From Bacteroidota bacterium (GTDB lineage: Bacteria; Bacteroidota; Bacteroidia; Bacteroidales; JAAUTT01): a DNA stretch of 64,000 bases. Made by a program: the position numbers and the translations under genes. The notes below the pieces were generated by a model. That model was given only the letters and a program-made list of their open reading frames with translations, did not search any database and was not told the DNA's origin. The stretch is taken from assembly GCA_030706405.1 (NCBI GenBank), contig JAUZOO010000004.1, positions 1 through 64,000 on the forward strand, written 5' to 3'. Below are positions 1 through 8,898 of this stretch, piece after piece (within the stretch, counting starts at the first letter, position 1; each line of letters begins with the position of its first letter).

Positions 1-540
1 ATATTATAAGTAAAATGTCAGCCGCAGGGTTTCAATATTTCTTGAATCGATTTCTTCAGTCAGATCTGTACAGAAATATCAGAGTATATATTATTTAAAA
101 TATTTGTTGGGGTTTTGGCGAGTTGAATTTTTTTGAATCGATTTCTTCAAACAGCTCAATATGGAAAGTACAAGTGGATGATATTATAAGTAAAATGTCA
201 GCCGCGGGGTTTCAATATTTCTTGAATCGATTTCTTCAGTCAGATCTGTACAGAAATATTAAGAGTACATATTCTTTAAAGTATTTGTTGGGGGTTGGCG
301 AGTTGAAAATTCCTGAATCGATTTCTTTTCAAACAGCTCAATATGGAAAGTACAAGAGTTTATTATTATAAGCAAAATATCGGCCGTAGGGTTTGAAATT
401 TTCTGAATCGATTTCTTCAGCCAGATTAATACAGAAATATTAAGAGTACATATTCTTTAAAGTATTTGTTAGGGGTTGGGAAGTTGTAAATTCCTGAATT
501 GATTTCTTCAGCCAGATCAATATTGAAACTCAGAATATGT
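1..540. repeat. Higher-order tandem repeat, about 90-bp units in a 180-bp period
   Basis: The core GAATCGATTTCTTC recurs at about 44, 135, 224, 315, 405 and 495 (the last as GAATTGATTTCTTC), so units are about 90 bp. Alternate units are more alike, which gives a 180-bp period: positions 1-180 and 181-360 are nearly identical and 361-540 is a more diverged third copy. The array probably continues left of the window. The small ORF inside it (123-371) merely reflects the repeat and has no recognisable product. Function unknown. Confidence 0.9.
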
Positions 541-734
541 TTTCAGGGAAGAGTTGAGGCTCTATCTGGTGGACATAGACTATTACACCTAAATATATAG
601 CATAGAAACCAACTAAATTTTAGTAAATGCCTTCAAAGTTATTAATATCTTCAAGTCTAAATATTCAAAAGATAGTGTGATATGAAATTAGAAAGGTTAA
701 GTTGTATGCAAATTGTATGTACAGTCATAAAAAA
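541..734. other. Intergenic stretch with no recognised feature
   Basis: This AT-rich sequence lies between the tandem array and the tRNA terminator. I see no ORF, no strong hairpin and no recognisable RNA in it. Confidence 0.6.
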
Positions 735-762
735 AGCACCTATAAATTTCTTTATAAGTGCT
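735..762 (-). terminator. Rho-independent terminator of the tRNA gene
   Basis: An imperfect hairpin (AGCAC, then TATAAA, loop, TTTATA, then GTGCT, with one mismatch) is followed on the minus strand by a run of seven T. It starts 11 bases past the tRNA 3' end and fits intrinsic termination of that transcript. Confidence 0.75.
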
Positions 763-772
763 TTACTTTTTG

Positions 773-846
773 TAGCGCGGCCCAGGATTGAACTGGGGAC
801 CTCATGATTATGAATCATGCGCTCTAACCAGCTGAGCTACCGCGCC
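773..846 (-). tRNA. tRNA with anticodon CAT (tRNA-Met, or Ile2 if C34 is modified)
   Basis: The minus strand folds as a full 74-nt cloverleaf. It has a 7-bp acceptor stem (GGCGCGG with CCGCGCT, first pair G-U), a D arm GCTC/GAGC, an anticodon stem CATGA/TCATG around loop TTCATAA with anticodon CAT, variable loop AGGTC, and T arm CCCAG/CTGGG with loop TTCAATC. The 3' CCA is not encoded. The weak first pair and CAT anticodon leave elongator Met, initiator Met or lysidine-modified Ile open. Elongator Met is my first choice because the arms resemble that class. Confidence 0.93.
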
Positions 847-866
847 GTCCTTAAATTTTGTGGGTG

Positions 867-897
867 CAAATATAGACACTTTATCTTCTTCTGCAAA
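867..897 (-). promoter_or_regulatory. Bacteroidota-type promoter for the tRNA
   Basis: On the minus strand there is a -33 TTTG (894-897) and a -7 TATATTTG (867-874), separated by 19 bases. This matches the Bacteroidota primary sigma consensus TTTG/TAnnTTTG. The predicted start falls about 10-15 nt upstream of the mature tRNA 5' end. Confidence 0.8.
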
Positions 898-1016
898 CAT
901 TATTTTACAAAAAAACATTGAAAATTTTATAAAAAATTATTAATCAAAGCACTGAAGGTTGTAAGAACGTCGATTTTTGTTATATTGCAACTATTCTTAA
1001 TAACGTTTTTCAATAC

Positions 1017-1394
1017 ATGAAAGTAAAATACAGCCTTGAATACCCGATGAACTGTTCGCCGATACTGCTCTTTCCCCGTTTGAGCACTCCCGGAGGCCTT
1101 GCCGAATGGTTTGCCGAAAATGTTAATCTGGAAGGTAAATATTTCGTTTTTTATTGGGACGACACTTCTCAAAAAGCCGAAATCCTTTTTAAACGCGAAA
1201 ACTATTACATCCGGTACCGTTGGGTTGACGACTGCGACGAAAACACATATTTCGAATTCAGAATTGTTACCGATGAGCTAACCGGCGACATTTCCCTTAT
1301 CATTACCGATTTTGCTGAAGAAGACGAAAAGGAAGAAGCTATAGACCTTTGGAATTCGCAAGTGTCGGGGCTAAAACATTGCGTTGGTGTTTAA
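1017..1394 (+). CDS. START-like (AHSA1/SRPBCC-fold) domain protein
   Basis: This 125-residue cytosolic protein resembles the small START-like domain proteins that are common in Bacteroidales. It opens with a beta strand (MKVKYSLEYPMNCSP), followed by the helix segment with GGLAEWFAENV, then alternating strands rich in aromatics (FVFYWDD, YYIRYRWVD) and a C-terminal helix (EEAIDLWNSQVSGL). That is the helix-grip layout of a hydrophobic ligand pocket. No signal peptide or membrane segment is seen. The ligand is unknown. The gene lies just upstream of an LptF/G permease whose promoter overlaps its 3' end. The fold assignment is by recognition of pattern, not by alignment. Confidence 0.8.
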   Translation: MKVKYSLEYPMNCSPILLFPRLSTPGGLAEWFAENVNLEGKYFVFYWDDTSQKAEILFKRENYYIRYRWVDDCDENTYFEFRIVTDELTGDISLIITDFAEEDEKEEAIDLWNSQVSGLKHCVGV

Positions 1395-1410
1395 AATAAT
1401 CTTACCTTTG
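1378..1410 (+). promoter_or_regulatory. Candidate promoter for the LptF/G permease gene
   Basis: A good -7 element TACCTTTG (1403-1410) lies 21 bases after a weak -33 (ATTG, 1378-1381). It sits about 40 nt before the permease start, so the permease and following genes could be transcribed separately from the START-like gene. Confidence 0.5.
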
Positions 1411-1449
1411 CGGTCGTTTCCCGAATAGTATATCTCAAAAATCAAAATT

Positions 1450-2946
1450 GTGAAACGATTACACAAATTCATCATAACCTCATTTCTGGGGCCCTTTTTA
1501 CTCACCTTCTTTATTGTCGTTTTTATACTGTTGATGCAGTTTCTGTGGAAATACATCGAGGATCTTGCCGGCAAGGGGCTTCCTTTAAATGTACTGGCAG
1601 AACTCATGTTTTATGTAGCAGCCAGCCTGTTGCCCATGGCCCTGCCTCTGGCCATCCTGCTAGCGTCGTTAATGACCATGGGGAACCTTGGCGAAAACTA
1701 CGAGCTCACGGCAATGAAGGCCTCAGGTATCTCGCTTCAACGGATTGTTGCGCCGCTCATCATCTTTAATATATTTTTATCGTCGTTCGCTTTTTTATTT
1801 TCAAACTATGCGCTTCCTTACACTAATTTGAAAATGATGTCGTTGCTTTGGGACATAACCAACCAAAAACCGGAATTACAAATAAAAGAAGGTGTTTTTT
1901 ACAATGGCATTACCGGAATTAGCATGCGGGTCGGGAGTAAAGATTACAAGACAAACCTGCTTCACGACATCAAGATATACGACCATACCCAAAACAATGG
2001 CAACACAGCGGTAACTGTAGCCGACTCGGGCCGCATAAAGATTACCACCGACAAAAGATATCTCGTATTAACCCTTTACAACGGGTATAATTACCGCGAA
2101 GCTACCGGGAATAACAACCTGCAAAACAGGCCAGGCACATCAAACCAGCCTTTTCAGCGCGACAAATTCGAAAAACAGGTAGTACATCACAGTCTTTTAG
2201 GATTCGGGCTAAATCGCACCGACGAAAGTCTGTTTAAAGACCATTACCGGATGAAGAGCCTCCGGCAACTAAATCTCGGAAGTGATTCCCTGCAAAAGGA
2301 ACTCAACCAACGGACAAACATACTTTACAATTCGTTAATCACGTCCCAGCTTTTCCGTAGCAAACCTTACAGAGCTGAGGTGCCTCATAAAGCTGACACT
2401 ACAAAAAACGATTCGATAAAGCCTAAATATGTTGCATTTTATACGGCCTATGACAGTTTAAACTTTAACGACCGTGGCACCATTGTATCCCAGGCATTAA
2501 CACAAGCCCGCGACACGAAGGCCTTCATCACGTCGTCATTCACAAATACCGACGACACCGACCGGAAAATACGGAAATACAACATCGAATGGTGGCGTAA
2601 ATTCACATTATCTGCCGCCTGCCTTATTTTCTTTTTTATCGGAGCCCCATTGGGAGCGATTATCCGTAAAGGTGGACTTGGGATGCCGGTAGTAATTTCG
2701 GTACTGTTTTTTGTACTGTATTATATTGTATCCCTTAGTGGTGAGAAATTTGCCCGCGAAGGGGTAATGCCGCCTCATACCGGAATGTGGATTTCGTCGC
2801 TGATTTTATTGCCTATCGGAATTTTGCTTACCCGCAAAGCTACCCGCGACTCTTCGATGTTCAATATCGATACTTATCTGAATTACTTCAAAAAATTAGG
2901 GAATCTTTTTACCTCAAAAAACAAACAAGGGCTACCTAAACTGTAA
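1450..2946 (+). CDS. LptF/LptG family (YjgP/YjgQ) permease
   Basis: This 498-residue inner-membrane protein has the LptF/G architecture. Three N-terminal transmembrane segments (residues about 8-115) include the LTAMKASGIS cytoplasmic loop that contacts the LptB ATPase in this family. A long beta-jellyroll periplasmic domain (about 130-385) follows, then three C-terminal transmembrane helices (about 393-475). Family members extract lipopolysaccharide from the inner membrane and hand it to the periplasmic bridge. Bacteroidota often have LptF/G subunits scattered singly, as here, so whether this is F or G cannot be told. The periplasmic domain is larger than in enterobacterial proteins, which is usual for the phylum. 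The next gene starts 2 bp after the stop, so they are probably cotranscribed. Confidence 0.9.
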   Translation: MKRLHKFIITSFLGPFLLTFFIVVFILLMQFLWKYIEDLAGKGLPLNVLAELMFYVAASLLPMALPLAILLASLMTMGNLGENYELTAMKASGISLQRIVAPLIIFNIFLSSFAFLFSNYALPYTNLKMMSLLWDITNQKPELQIKEGVFYNGITGISMRVGSKDYKTNLLHDIKIYDHTQNNGNTAVTVADSGRIKITTDKRYLVLTLYNGYNYREATGNNNLQNRPGTSNQPFQRDKFEKQVVHHSLLGFGLNRTDESLFKDHYRMKSLRQLNLGSDSLQKELNQRTNILYNSLITSQLFRSKPYRAEVPHKADTTKNDSIKPKYVAFYTAYDSLNFNDRGTIVSQALTQARDTKAFITSSFTNTDDTDRKIRKYNIEWWRKFTLSAACLIFFFIGAPLGAIIRKGGLGMPVVISVLFFVLYYIVSLSGEKFAREGVMPPHTGMWISSLILLPIGILLTRKATRDSSMFNIDTYLNYFKKLGNLFTSKNKQGLPKL

Positions 2947-2948
2947 CA

Positions 2949-4154
2949 ATGAAGATACTCCAGCTTTGCACCAAAGTCCCCTTTCCTCCGAAAGACGGCG
3001 GGGCTGCCGGAGTTTACATATTTTCAAAATCTTTTGCACAGCTCGGCCATTCGGTCAGCATCCTTGCGGTTAACCCTAAAAAACATTTCATTTCACAGGA
3101 AGCACTGGCAAGTCTTCCTCCCAATATCCATGTTTCCGCGGTAAATATAAATACCCGTCCGCAATGGGCTGGCGCACTCAAAAACCTCATTGGCTCCCGG
3201 TTGCCGTACCAGGTTGAACGTTTTATCGACCGGGAATTTACGCGTCAACTTATTGACATTTTAACCAATACCCGGCCAGACGTTATCCAACTGGAAGGAA
3301 CGTACCTTTGCCCGTACCTGCCTGTCATCCGAAAGCATTCCCAGGCTCCGGTTGTTCTTCGCGCCCATAACATTGAATTTACTCTTTGGCAAAACATTGC
3401 CGACAATACAAAAAACCTTCTGAAACATTGGTATTTAAACCTGCAAGCCCAACGATTAAGAGATTATGAGTTAGCTCAATTTTCGTTAGTCGATGGCATT
3501 ACCACGGTAACCGACAACGACCTGTCGACCATCAAAAGACACAAGCCTGGAGTCAGGGCAATTACAATTCCCTTTGGAGTTGAGCCGGGTACAACATCTC
3601 CCACCAATAAAATAAATACTAAAGCCATATTCTTTCTGGGAGCACTCGACTGGATGCCTAATCAGGAAGCCATCGAATGGTTTGTGCACAATGCCTGGCC
3701 ACTTATTCACGCAGAATTGCCGGAACTTAAATTTCATATTGCTGGGAGAAATGCGCCTGAGCGACTATCCGTTTTTCTCCAAAATACCGAGGGCATCGTA
3801 TTTCACGGCGAGGTTCCCGATGCCGGGGCGTTTATAAACCAGTTCGACATCATGGTTTGTCCACTGTTTTCGGGCAGCGGCATCCGGGTGAAGATTATCG
3901 AGGCCATGCAACATGGCAAAGTGGTGATTGCCTCTGCCAAAGCTACAGCAGGCATTCCGGCCGTTAACGGGAAACACCTGCTATTGGCCGAAACGCCCCA
4001 CGCGTTTTCCGAACAAATTGGCCAGCTATTATCCGATCCAGGAAAAGCGCAACAAATATCCATCAATGCTTCAGCGTTAGTCACTGAAAATTTTAATATT
4101 TTAGCCCTCACTTCGAAGCTTATCGAATTTTACAACCAAATTCATAATGACTGA
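2949..4154 (+). CDS. GT4 family glycosyltransferase
   Basis: This 401-residue protein has the GT-B fold of GT4 enzymes. The N-terminal Rossmann half starts MKILQLCTKVPFPPKDGG, with acceptor-site motif LRAHNIEFTLWQ near residue 140. The C-terminal nucleotide-sugar half contains a glycine-rich GSGIRVKIIEAMQHGK segment near residue 315, where the family's EX7E region lies. The product probably moves a sugar from an NDP donor to a lipid or glycan on the cytoplasmic face of the membrane. It follows the LptF/G gene by 2 bp and overlaps the next GT2 gene by 8 bp, so the three likely form one envelope-glycan operon. Donor and acceptor are unknown. Confidence 0.88.
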   Translation: MKILQLCTKVPFPPKDGGAAGVYIFSKSFAQLGHSVSILAVNPKKHFISQEALASLPPNIHVSAVNINTRPQWAGALKNLIGSRLPYQVERFIDREFTRQLIDILTNTRPDVIQLEGTYLCPYLPVIRKHSQAPVVLRAHNIEFTLWQNIADNTKNLLKHWYLNLQAQRLRDYELAQFSLVDGITTVTDNDLSTIKRHKPGVRAITIPFGVEPGTTSPTNKINTKAIFFLGALDWMPNQEAIEWFVHNAWPLIHAELPELKFHIAGRNAPERLSVFLQNTEGIVFHGEVPDAGAFINQFDIMVCPLFSGSGIRVKIIEAMQHGKVVIASAKATAGIPAVNGKHLLLAETPHAFSEQIGQLLSDPGKAQQISINASALVTENFNILALTSKLIEFYNQIHND

Positions 4155-5313
4155 CCTCTTGTTTTTCTGGCTTCCGGCAATCCTTTTACTGCACTCGTAC
4201 ATTGCATTCCCCGCAGTACTGGCTATTCTGGCCCGCAGAAAACGCGACAATACCATCTTTTACAACCAAACCGACGAACTCCCAACGGTATCGGTAGTAA
4301 TTTCGGTTTACAACGAAGAAAAATCCATCGTAAAACGCATCCATAACATTTATGCCTCGTGCTATCCAGTCGAAAAACTTGAAGTATGGGTCGGCTCCGA
4401 CGGCTCCACCGACCGCACTAACCAACTTTTGAAACTGCTGCAAAAAAGATACCCTTCGCTGTTTTGCATTTTCTCCGGGCAACGGCAAGGCAAAAGTCAG
4501 ATGTTAAACCGGCTGGCTGCAAAAACTAAAAACGAGATACTGATATTTTCCGATGCTAAAGTACTTTTCTCCCCACAAGCTATATTTCAGCTCACCAAGC
4601 ACTTCCGCAACGGATCTATCGGAATGGTTGGCGGAAACATTGTGAGCCACGAAACTCGTCAGGACGGAATATCGATACAGGAAAACCGCTTCATGTCACG
4701 CGAAATCAGCATCAAACACAACGAAGGCAAACTTTGGGGAACGGTGATGGGGGCTTACGGGGCATGTTACGCTATCCGTAGAAATCTGTATTCCAACATC
4801 CCTGATGGTTTTTCGGTGGACGACTTTTATGTTACGCTGCGCACCGAAGAGCAGGGGTATAAAGTGATTATGGAGGTTAATGCCCTTTGTTACGAACCGG
4901 TTCCAAACCTCATGAACGAGGAATTTCGCCGGAAAGTGCGCATCTCGGTCGGGAATTTTCAAAACATCGTTGCGTTCAGTCATCTCCTGAAAAAAATAAA
5001 CCCGTTAAGCTTTTGCTTGTTTTCGCATAAACTACTCCGCTGGTCGGGGCCATTTCTACTAATCATTCTATTTATTTACAATCTCTTAATCATATCACAA
5101 ACCCCGTTTTTCACATTCACATTTACATTCCAGGCATTGCTGATGTACATTCCGGCACTCGATTTTTTTCTGCAAAAAATTCGTATTCATATTATACCTT
5201 TGCGCTTCGTTACACATTTTTACTCCATGAACCTGGCATTATTGATTGGGTTTATAAAATATACGAAAGGAATTAAAACAAATGTCTGGGAACCAACCAT
5301 TAGAGAGTATTAA
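4147..5313 (+). CDS. GT2 family membrane glycosyltransferase
   Basis: This 388-residue GT-A enzyme is anchored to the membrane. An N-terminal hydrophobic helix (residues about 3-25) precedes the catalytic domain with [20 protein letters not shown] and the metal-site variant FSDAKV. Near residue 225 comes [10 protein letters not shown] (the ED-type base region), and further on the KVRISVGN segment. Two or three C-terminal hydrophobic helices follow. The layout matches processive or polyprenyl-linked GT2 enzymes of cell-surface glycans. The gene overlaps the GT4 gene upstream (8 bp) and runs 32 bp into ribBA, so the three are translationally linked. Substrates are not predictable. Confidence 0.88.
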   Translation: MTDLLFFWLPAILLLHSYIAFPAVLAILARRKRDNTIFYNQTDELPTVSVVISVYNEEKSIVKRIHNIYASCYPVEKLEVWVGSDGSTDRTNQLLKLLQKRYPSLFCIFSGQRQGKSQMLNRLAAKTKNEILIFSDAKVLFSPQAIFQLTKHFRNGSIGMVGGNIVSHETRQDGISIQENRFMSREISIKHNEGKLWGTVMGAYGACYAIRRNLYSNIPDGFSVDDFYVTLRTEEQGYKVIMEVNALCYEPVPNLMNEEFRRKVRISVGNFQNIVAFSHLLKKINPLSFCLFSHKLLRWSGPFLLIILFIYNLLIISQTPFFTFTFTFQALLMYIPALDFFLQKIRIHIIPLRFVTHFYSMNLALLIGFIKYTKGIKTNVWEPTIREY

Positions 5314-6538
5314 ACTTAACTCCATTGAAGAAGCCATCGAAGACATCCGCAATGGCAAACTTTTAATTGTAGTGGATGATGAAGACCGTGAAAACGAAGG
5401 CGACTTTATTTGCGCAGCCGAAACCATCACCCCTGAGATTATTAATTTTATGGCCCGCTACGGACGCGGACTAATCTGTGCCCCAATACCCGAGCGTCGT
5501 TGCGAAGAGCTGGACCTTAACTTAATGGTTAGCAACAACACCTCGCTTCACGAAACTCCTTTTACCGTTTCTGTCGATTTAATCGGACACGGTTGTACTA
5601 CCGGTATCTCAGTTGCCGACCGCGCCAAAACCATCAAAGCACTGGTTGACCCCGAAACCAAGCCCGCCGATTTAGGTCGTCCGGGACATATTTTCCCCCT
5701 GAAAGCCCGCGAAAAAGGCGTGCTGCAACGTGCAGGCCATACCGAAGCCGTAACCGACCTTACCCGTATGGCCGGACTTACTCCCGGCGGTGTGTTGGTT
5801 GAGATTATGAACGAAGACGGAACCATGGCCCGCCTGCCTCAGCTGATGGAAATATCCAAAGAATTCGACATCAAAATAATATCCATTGAAGCGCTGATTA
5901 AATACCGCCTCGAACGCGAATCGCTCATCAAACGGGGCGACGAAGTTAAGATGCCTACCAAATATGGCGATTTCAGGGCTATTCCATTCGTTCAGCTTTC
6001 AAATAACAGAGAGCACATTGCTATCTTTAAAGGCGAATGGACTCCCAACGAACCTGTCCTGGTGCGTATGCACTCTTCGTGTATGACCGGCGACATCTTC
6101 GGCTCGTACCGCTGCGACTGCGGGGCTCAGCTCCACCAGGCACTTCGTATGATTGAAAAAGAAGGCAAAGGCGTTGTCGTTTACCTGCAACAGGAAGGCC
6201 GCGGAATAGGCCTTTTCCATAAGATGCAGGCCTATAAACTTCAGGAAGAAGGTCGCGACACCGTGGAAGCCAACGTTGAACTCGGCTTTAAACCCGACGA
6301 ACGCGACTATGGTGTTGGTGCCAGCATTCTCCGCGATCTGGGCATCGGTAAAATGCGCCTGATGACCAACAACCCTGTAAAACGTGCCGCTCTGGAAGGT
6401 TACGGACTGCAAATTGTCGAAAATATCCCGCTTGAAATAGAGCCCAACGAATACAACGAATTTTACCTGATGACCAAAAAAACCAAGATGGGCCACTCGC
6501 TCGAAAAGGTTAAAAAAGCAGGAAAAAACAAAGAGTAA
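5282..6538 (+). CDS. ribBA: Bifunctional 3,4-dihydroxy-2-butanone-4-phosphate synthase / GTP cyclohydrolase II
   Basis: This 418-residue cytosolic enzyme carries out both entry steps of riboflavin synthesis. The N-terminal RibB domain shows the acidic motif [16 protein letters not shown] (residues about 32-47) and [16 protein letters not shown] (about 151-166), and makes 3,4-dihydroxybutanone 4-phosphate from ribulose 5-phosphate. The C-terminal RibA domain shows the zinc cysteines in [18 protein letters not shown], then QQEGRGIG and MTNNPVK, and opens GTP to a pyrimidine. Both active sites look intact and the length is normal. The start used overlaps the GT2 gene by 32 bp. The next downstream methionines would cut into the RibB fold, so it is probably correct. 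Confidence 0.97.
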   Translation: MSGNQPLESIKLNSIEEAIEDIRNGKLLIVVDDEDRENEGDFICAAETITPEIINFMARYGRGLICAPIPERRCEELDLNLMVSNNTSLHETPFTVSVDLIGHGCTTGISVADRAKTIKALVDPETKPADLGRPGHIFPLKAREKGVLQRAGHTEAVTDLTRMAGLTPGGVLVEIMNEDGTMARLPQLMEISKEFDIKIISIEALIKYRLERESLIKRGDEVKMPTKYGDFRAIPFVQLSNNREHIAIFKGEWTPNEPVLVRMHSSCMTGDIFGSYRCDCGAQLHQALRMIEKEGKGVVVYLQQEGRGIGLFHKMQAYKLQEEGRDTVEANVELGFKPDERDYGVGASILRDLGIGKMRLMTNNPVKRAALEGYGLQIVENIPLEIEPNEYNEFYLMTKKTKMGHSLEKVKKAGKNKE

Positions 6539-6563
6539 AACAAACTCGTAAAAGCTTAAAGGA

Positions 6564-6699
6564 AGAGGCTGTCTCAAAAGCCAGTTAATGCGGATGGATT
6601 TGTAATCCATCCGAGCGCATAGTTTTGAATATTAAAATTTAGCGCTGAGCGAAATATGTAATTCCGCTCGATTTTATGACTTTTAAGACAACCTCCTCT
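6564..6699. repeat. MITE-like palindromic element
   Basis: The ends form an inverted repeat: AGAGGCTGTCTCAAAAG on the left, and its near complement (minus strand AGAGG, three extra bases, then TTGTCTTAAAAG) on the right at about 6680-6699. Inside are a perfect hairpin (GGATGGATT, loop TGT, AATCCATCC; 6592-6612) and a second near-palindrome (6647-6669). The ends resemble terminal repeats of IS elements I have seen in Bacteroidota. No transposase is encoded, so this is probably a non-autonomous relic. No clear target duplication was found. Confidence 0.6.
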
Positions 6700-6808
6700 C
6701 TTTATAAAAGTCCAAGACTTGTTTGCACTAATAAAAAACAGAGATTTAACTTTTCATCTCACTATTTTCAGGGAGAATTTAATCGGAGTTAATCCCTCGG
6801 AAGAGGCA

Positions 6809-6915
6809 TCGGACGCAGGCCGAGCCACGAAACAATAATTTTGCAACGAAGTGCCGTATAGAGTTCAGCGTCCTTGATTCTTTTGTTACTTTTCTCATTC
6901 AGGGAGAAAAGTAAA
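6809..6915 (+). repeat. Dispersed two-hairpin intergenic element, copy 1
   Basis: A first long-range pairing (CGGACGC at about 6810 with GCGTCC near 6868) is followed by TTGATTCTTTTG and a hairpin TTACTTTTCTC / GAGAAAAGTAA (about 6887-6914). It is closely similar to the inverse of 17040-17141: both share GTATAGAGTTCAGCGTCCTTG in this orientation. It ends 23 bp before fmt. Function unknown. Confidence 0.7.
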
Positions 6916-6938
6916 TAATCCAATAAATTACCTTTAAT

Positions 6939-7907
6939 ATGCCCATAAATCCAACCGATTTTCGCATTATTTTCATGGGAACCCCGGAGTTTGCCGTGGG
7001 ATCGTTAAAAGCACTGCTCGATGCCGGGTTCAACGTTGTAGCCGTAGTTACGGCACCCGACAAACCTGCCGGACGCGGACAAAAACTCCAGGAACCGGAT
7101 GTAAAACGCTTTGCCAAAGATCTCGGAATCCCCATCCTTCAGCCCGAAAAGCTAAAAGACCCTGAATTTATTGAGCAACTGCAGTCATTCAAAGCCGACT
7201 TACAGGTTGTGGTAGCATTCCGTATGCTGCCCGAAATTGTCTGGAGCATGCCCCGCTTGGGCACCATCAACCTGCACGGCTCGTTGCTGCCGCAGTATCG
7301 TGGTGCTGCCCCCATCAACTGGGCCATCATCAACGGCGATAAGATCACCGGCACCACCACATTCTTCATCGAAAAAGAAATTGATACCGGAAAAATCATC
7401 TTTAAAAACGAAGTTGAGATTACCGATACCGACAATGCCGGAACCTTGCACGACAAGCTGATGAATTCCGGAGCTCAACTTCTGGTAAAAACCGTAAAAG
7501 CTATCGAGGCTGGCGAATATCCGCAGGTTGATCAGTCGTTCGAAACTGCTTTACGACCCGCACCTAAAATCTTTAAAGAAACCTGCAAAATAAAGTGGAA
7601 CGACGGTATCGACACGGTTTACAACTTCATCCGCGGGCTAAGCCCCTACCCCGCCGCATGGACAACTTTGGTTAACAAAGAAACCGGCGAATCACTCAAT
7701 GCCAAGATTTTTGCCACCGAAAAGGAATATGTACCCCATTCGTTTGAGCCCGGCACCCTGGTAACAGACGAAAAAAAACACCTGAAAGCCTCGTTGAATG
7801 GAGGTTATCTTCACATTAAAACCATTCAGGTTGAAGGTAAAAAACGCCTCGAAATCGACGAATTTCTAAGAGGCTTCAAAAACATTAACGGATATAAGTT
7901 GGTGTAA
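6939..7907 (+). CDS. fmt: Methionyl-tRNA formyltransferase
   Basis: This 322-residue cytosolic enzyme formylates initiator Met-tRNA from 10-formyl-tetrahydrofolate. The N-terminal formyltransferase domain opens with IIFMGTPEFAVGSL (residues about 9-22). It contains the catalytic region NLHGSLLPQYRGAAP (about 110-124), with the asparagine and histidine of the active site, and later FFIEKEIDTGKII with the catalytic aspartate. The C-terminal OB-like tRNA-binding domain covers roughly residues 205-320. Length is normal. It stands alone, preceded by a two-hairpin repeat element that ends 23 bp before the start and may lie in its leader. Confidence 0.96.
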   Translation: MPINPTDFRIIFMGTPEFAVGSLKALLDAGFNVVAVVTAPDKPAGRGQKLQEPDVKRFAKDLGIPILQPEKLKDPEFIEQLQSFKADLQVVVAFRMLPEIVWSMPRLGTINLHGSLLPQYRGAAPINWAIINGDKITGTTTFFIEKEIDTGKIIFKNEVEITDTDNAGTLHDKLMNSGAQLLVKTVKAIEAGEYPQVDQSFETALRPAPKIFKETCKIKWNDGIDTVYNFIRGLSPYPAAWTTLVNKETGESLNAKIFATEKEYVPHSFEPGTLVTDEKKHLKASLNGGYLHIKTIQVEGKKRLEIDEFLRGFKNINGYKLV

Positions 7908-8000
7908 CGCATCAATTCACATCCGAAATTACAGTCAAAAAATAACGATTTATTCCCAAGTCCCCATCGGGGGACCGAGGGACTTCCTAATCCAGACATC

Positions 8001-8798
8001 ATGAAATCACTCCTTTTCTTTATCGCATTATCGATCTGCATCTTATCAAACGCCCAGACCAAGGACACCATTTTCAACCAAACCGACAAGACCGGGCATA
8101 AACAAGGTTTCTGGAAAGCGCGCTATCCCAACGGCATCATAAAATACACCGCATTCTTTAAAGACGATAAGCCGGTGGGCATGATGAAACGATACTCCGA
8201 AAACGGCAAATTGAAGGCCGATATGCTTTTCGATGCAACAGGTACCAAAGCAAAGGTAAAAATGTACTACTACCAAAACGGAGAACTGGCTGCCTGTGGC
8301 AATTTTATAAACACTCGGAAAGATAGCATCTGGAACTATTATAGCTTTTATTCGAAAAAACTTGCAAAGCAGGAAACCTATACAAACGGAAACCTTAACG
8401 GCATAGCCAAAAGCTATTTCCAGAATGGCAAGATTGCCGAAGAACGGGGATGGAAAAACGGCGTATCCGACGGTATCTGGAAACAATATTTCGAAAACGG
8501 CGTACTAAAAATGTCGTCTGCATTCAGCAATGGCAAACGCACCGGGGCATTCCTGCTCAACTATCCCGACAACAAACCGGAATGGATTGGCGCCTACCTC
8601 AATGACAAGCCTGAAGGCAAATGGAAGCATTTTGACACTTTAGGACAGAACGATACCAACATCGAGTACAAAAATGGCGAAGCACTTAACGCAGCCGAAC
8701 TTGATGCAAAAGAAAAGGAATCCATGGACAAAATAAGCAAGATGCGCGGCCGCATCCCGGAGCCCGACGAAAACTCGATGGTGCCGGGCATGCAATAA
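8001..8798 (+). CDS. Secreted MORN/YwqK-type repeat protein
   Basis: This 265-residue protein has an N-terminal signal peptide (MKSLLFFIALSICILSNAQ, cleavage after about residue 19). The rest consists of repeated units of the MORN/YwqK class, of the form G-x-W-K-x-Y-x-N-G (KQGFWKARYPNGIIKY, VSDGIWKQYFENGVLK, PEGKWKHF). The annotation YwqK family antitoxin is often given to such proteins, but secretion and the absence of a toxin neighbour argue against an antitoxin role here. The C-terminal 40 residues are charged and low complexity. The location is probably periplasmic or outer-membrane associated. Function is unknown. Confidence 0.8.
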   Translation: MKSLLFFIALSICILSNAQTKDTIFNQTDKTGHKQGFWKARYPNGIIKYTAFFKDDKPVGMMKRYSENGKLKADMLFDATGTKAKVKMYYYQNGELAACGNFINTRKDSIWNYYSFYSKKLAKQETYTNGNLNGIAKSYFQNGKIAEERGWKNGVSDGIWKQYFENGVLKMSSAFSNGKRTGAFLLNYPDNKPEWIGAYLNDKPEGKWKHFDTLGQNDTNIEYKNGEALNAAELDAKEKESMDKISKMRGRIPEPDENSMVPGMQ

Positions 8799-8898
8799 AT
8801 CCCAATAACCCAATCCGTTTATTGTTATCTGGATAAACGCATTTAAAATTTCACAATAAAGTCGGGATGAAATATAGGGCCGACCTTGGCTGATGAGC

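Noticed and set aside
123-371. 82-residue ORF in the tandem array
   Set aside because: It consists of repeat units only, has no family resemblance, and the protein repeats follow the DNA repeat.
1-540. Possible CRISPR array, because a short motif recurs at regular spacing
   Set aside because: The shared core is only 14 bases at 90-bp spacing and the intervening parts are themselves repeats with a 180-bp period, so there are no unique spacers. No cas genes are nearby.
927-1172. Minus-strand ORF overlapping the START-like gene
   Set aside because: It is a shadow of the plus-strand gene, with no recognisable domain.
5999-6610. 203-residue minus-strand ORF over ribBA
   Set aside because: It is antisense to a clear RibA domain. 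The composition is that of reversed coding sequence.
8001-8798. YwqK antitoxin of a toxin-antitoxin system
   Set aside because: It has a signal peptide and no toxin gene beside it. The MORN-like repeats explain the similarity.
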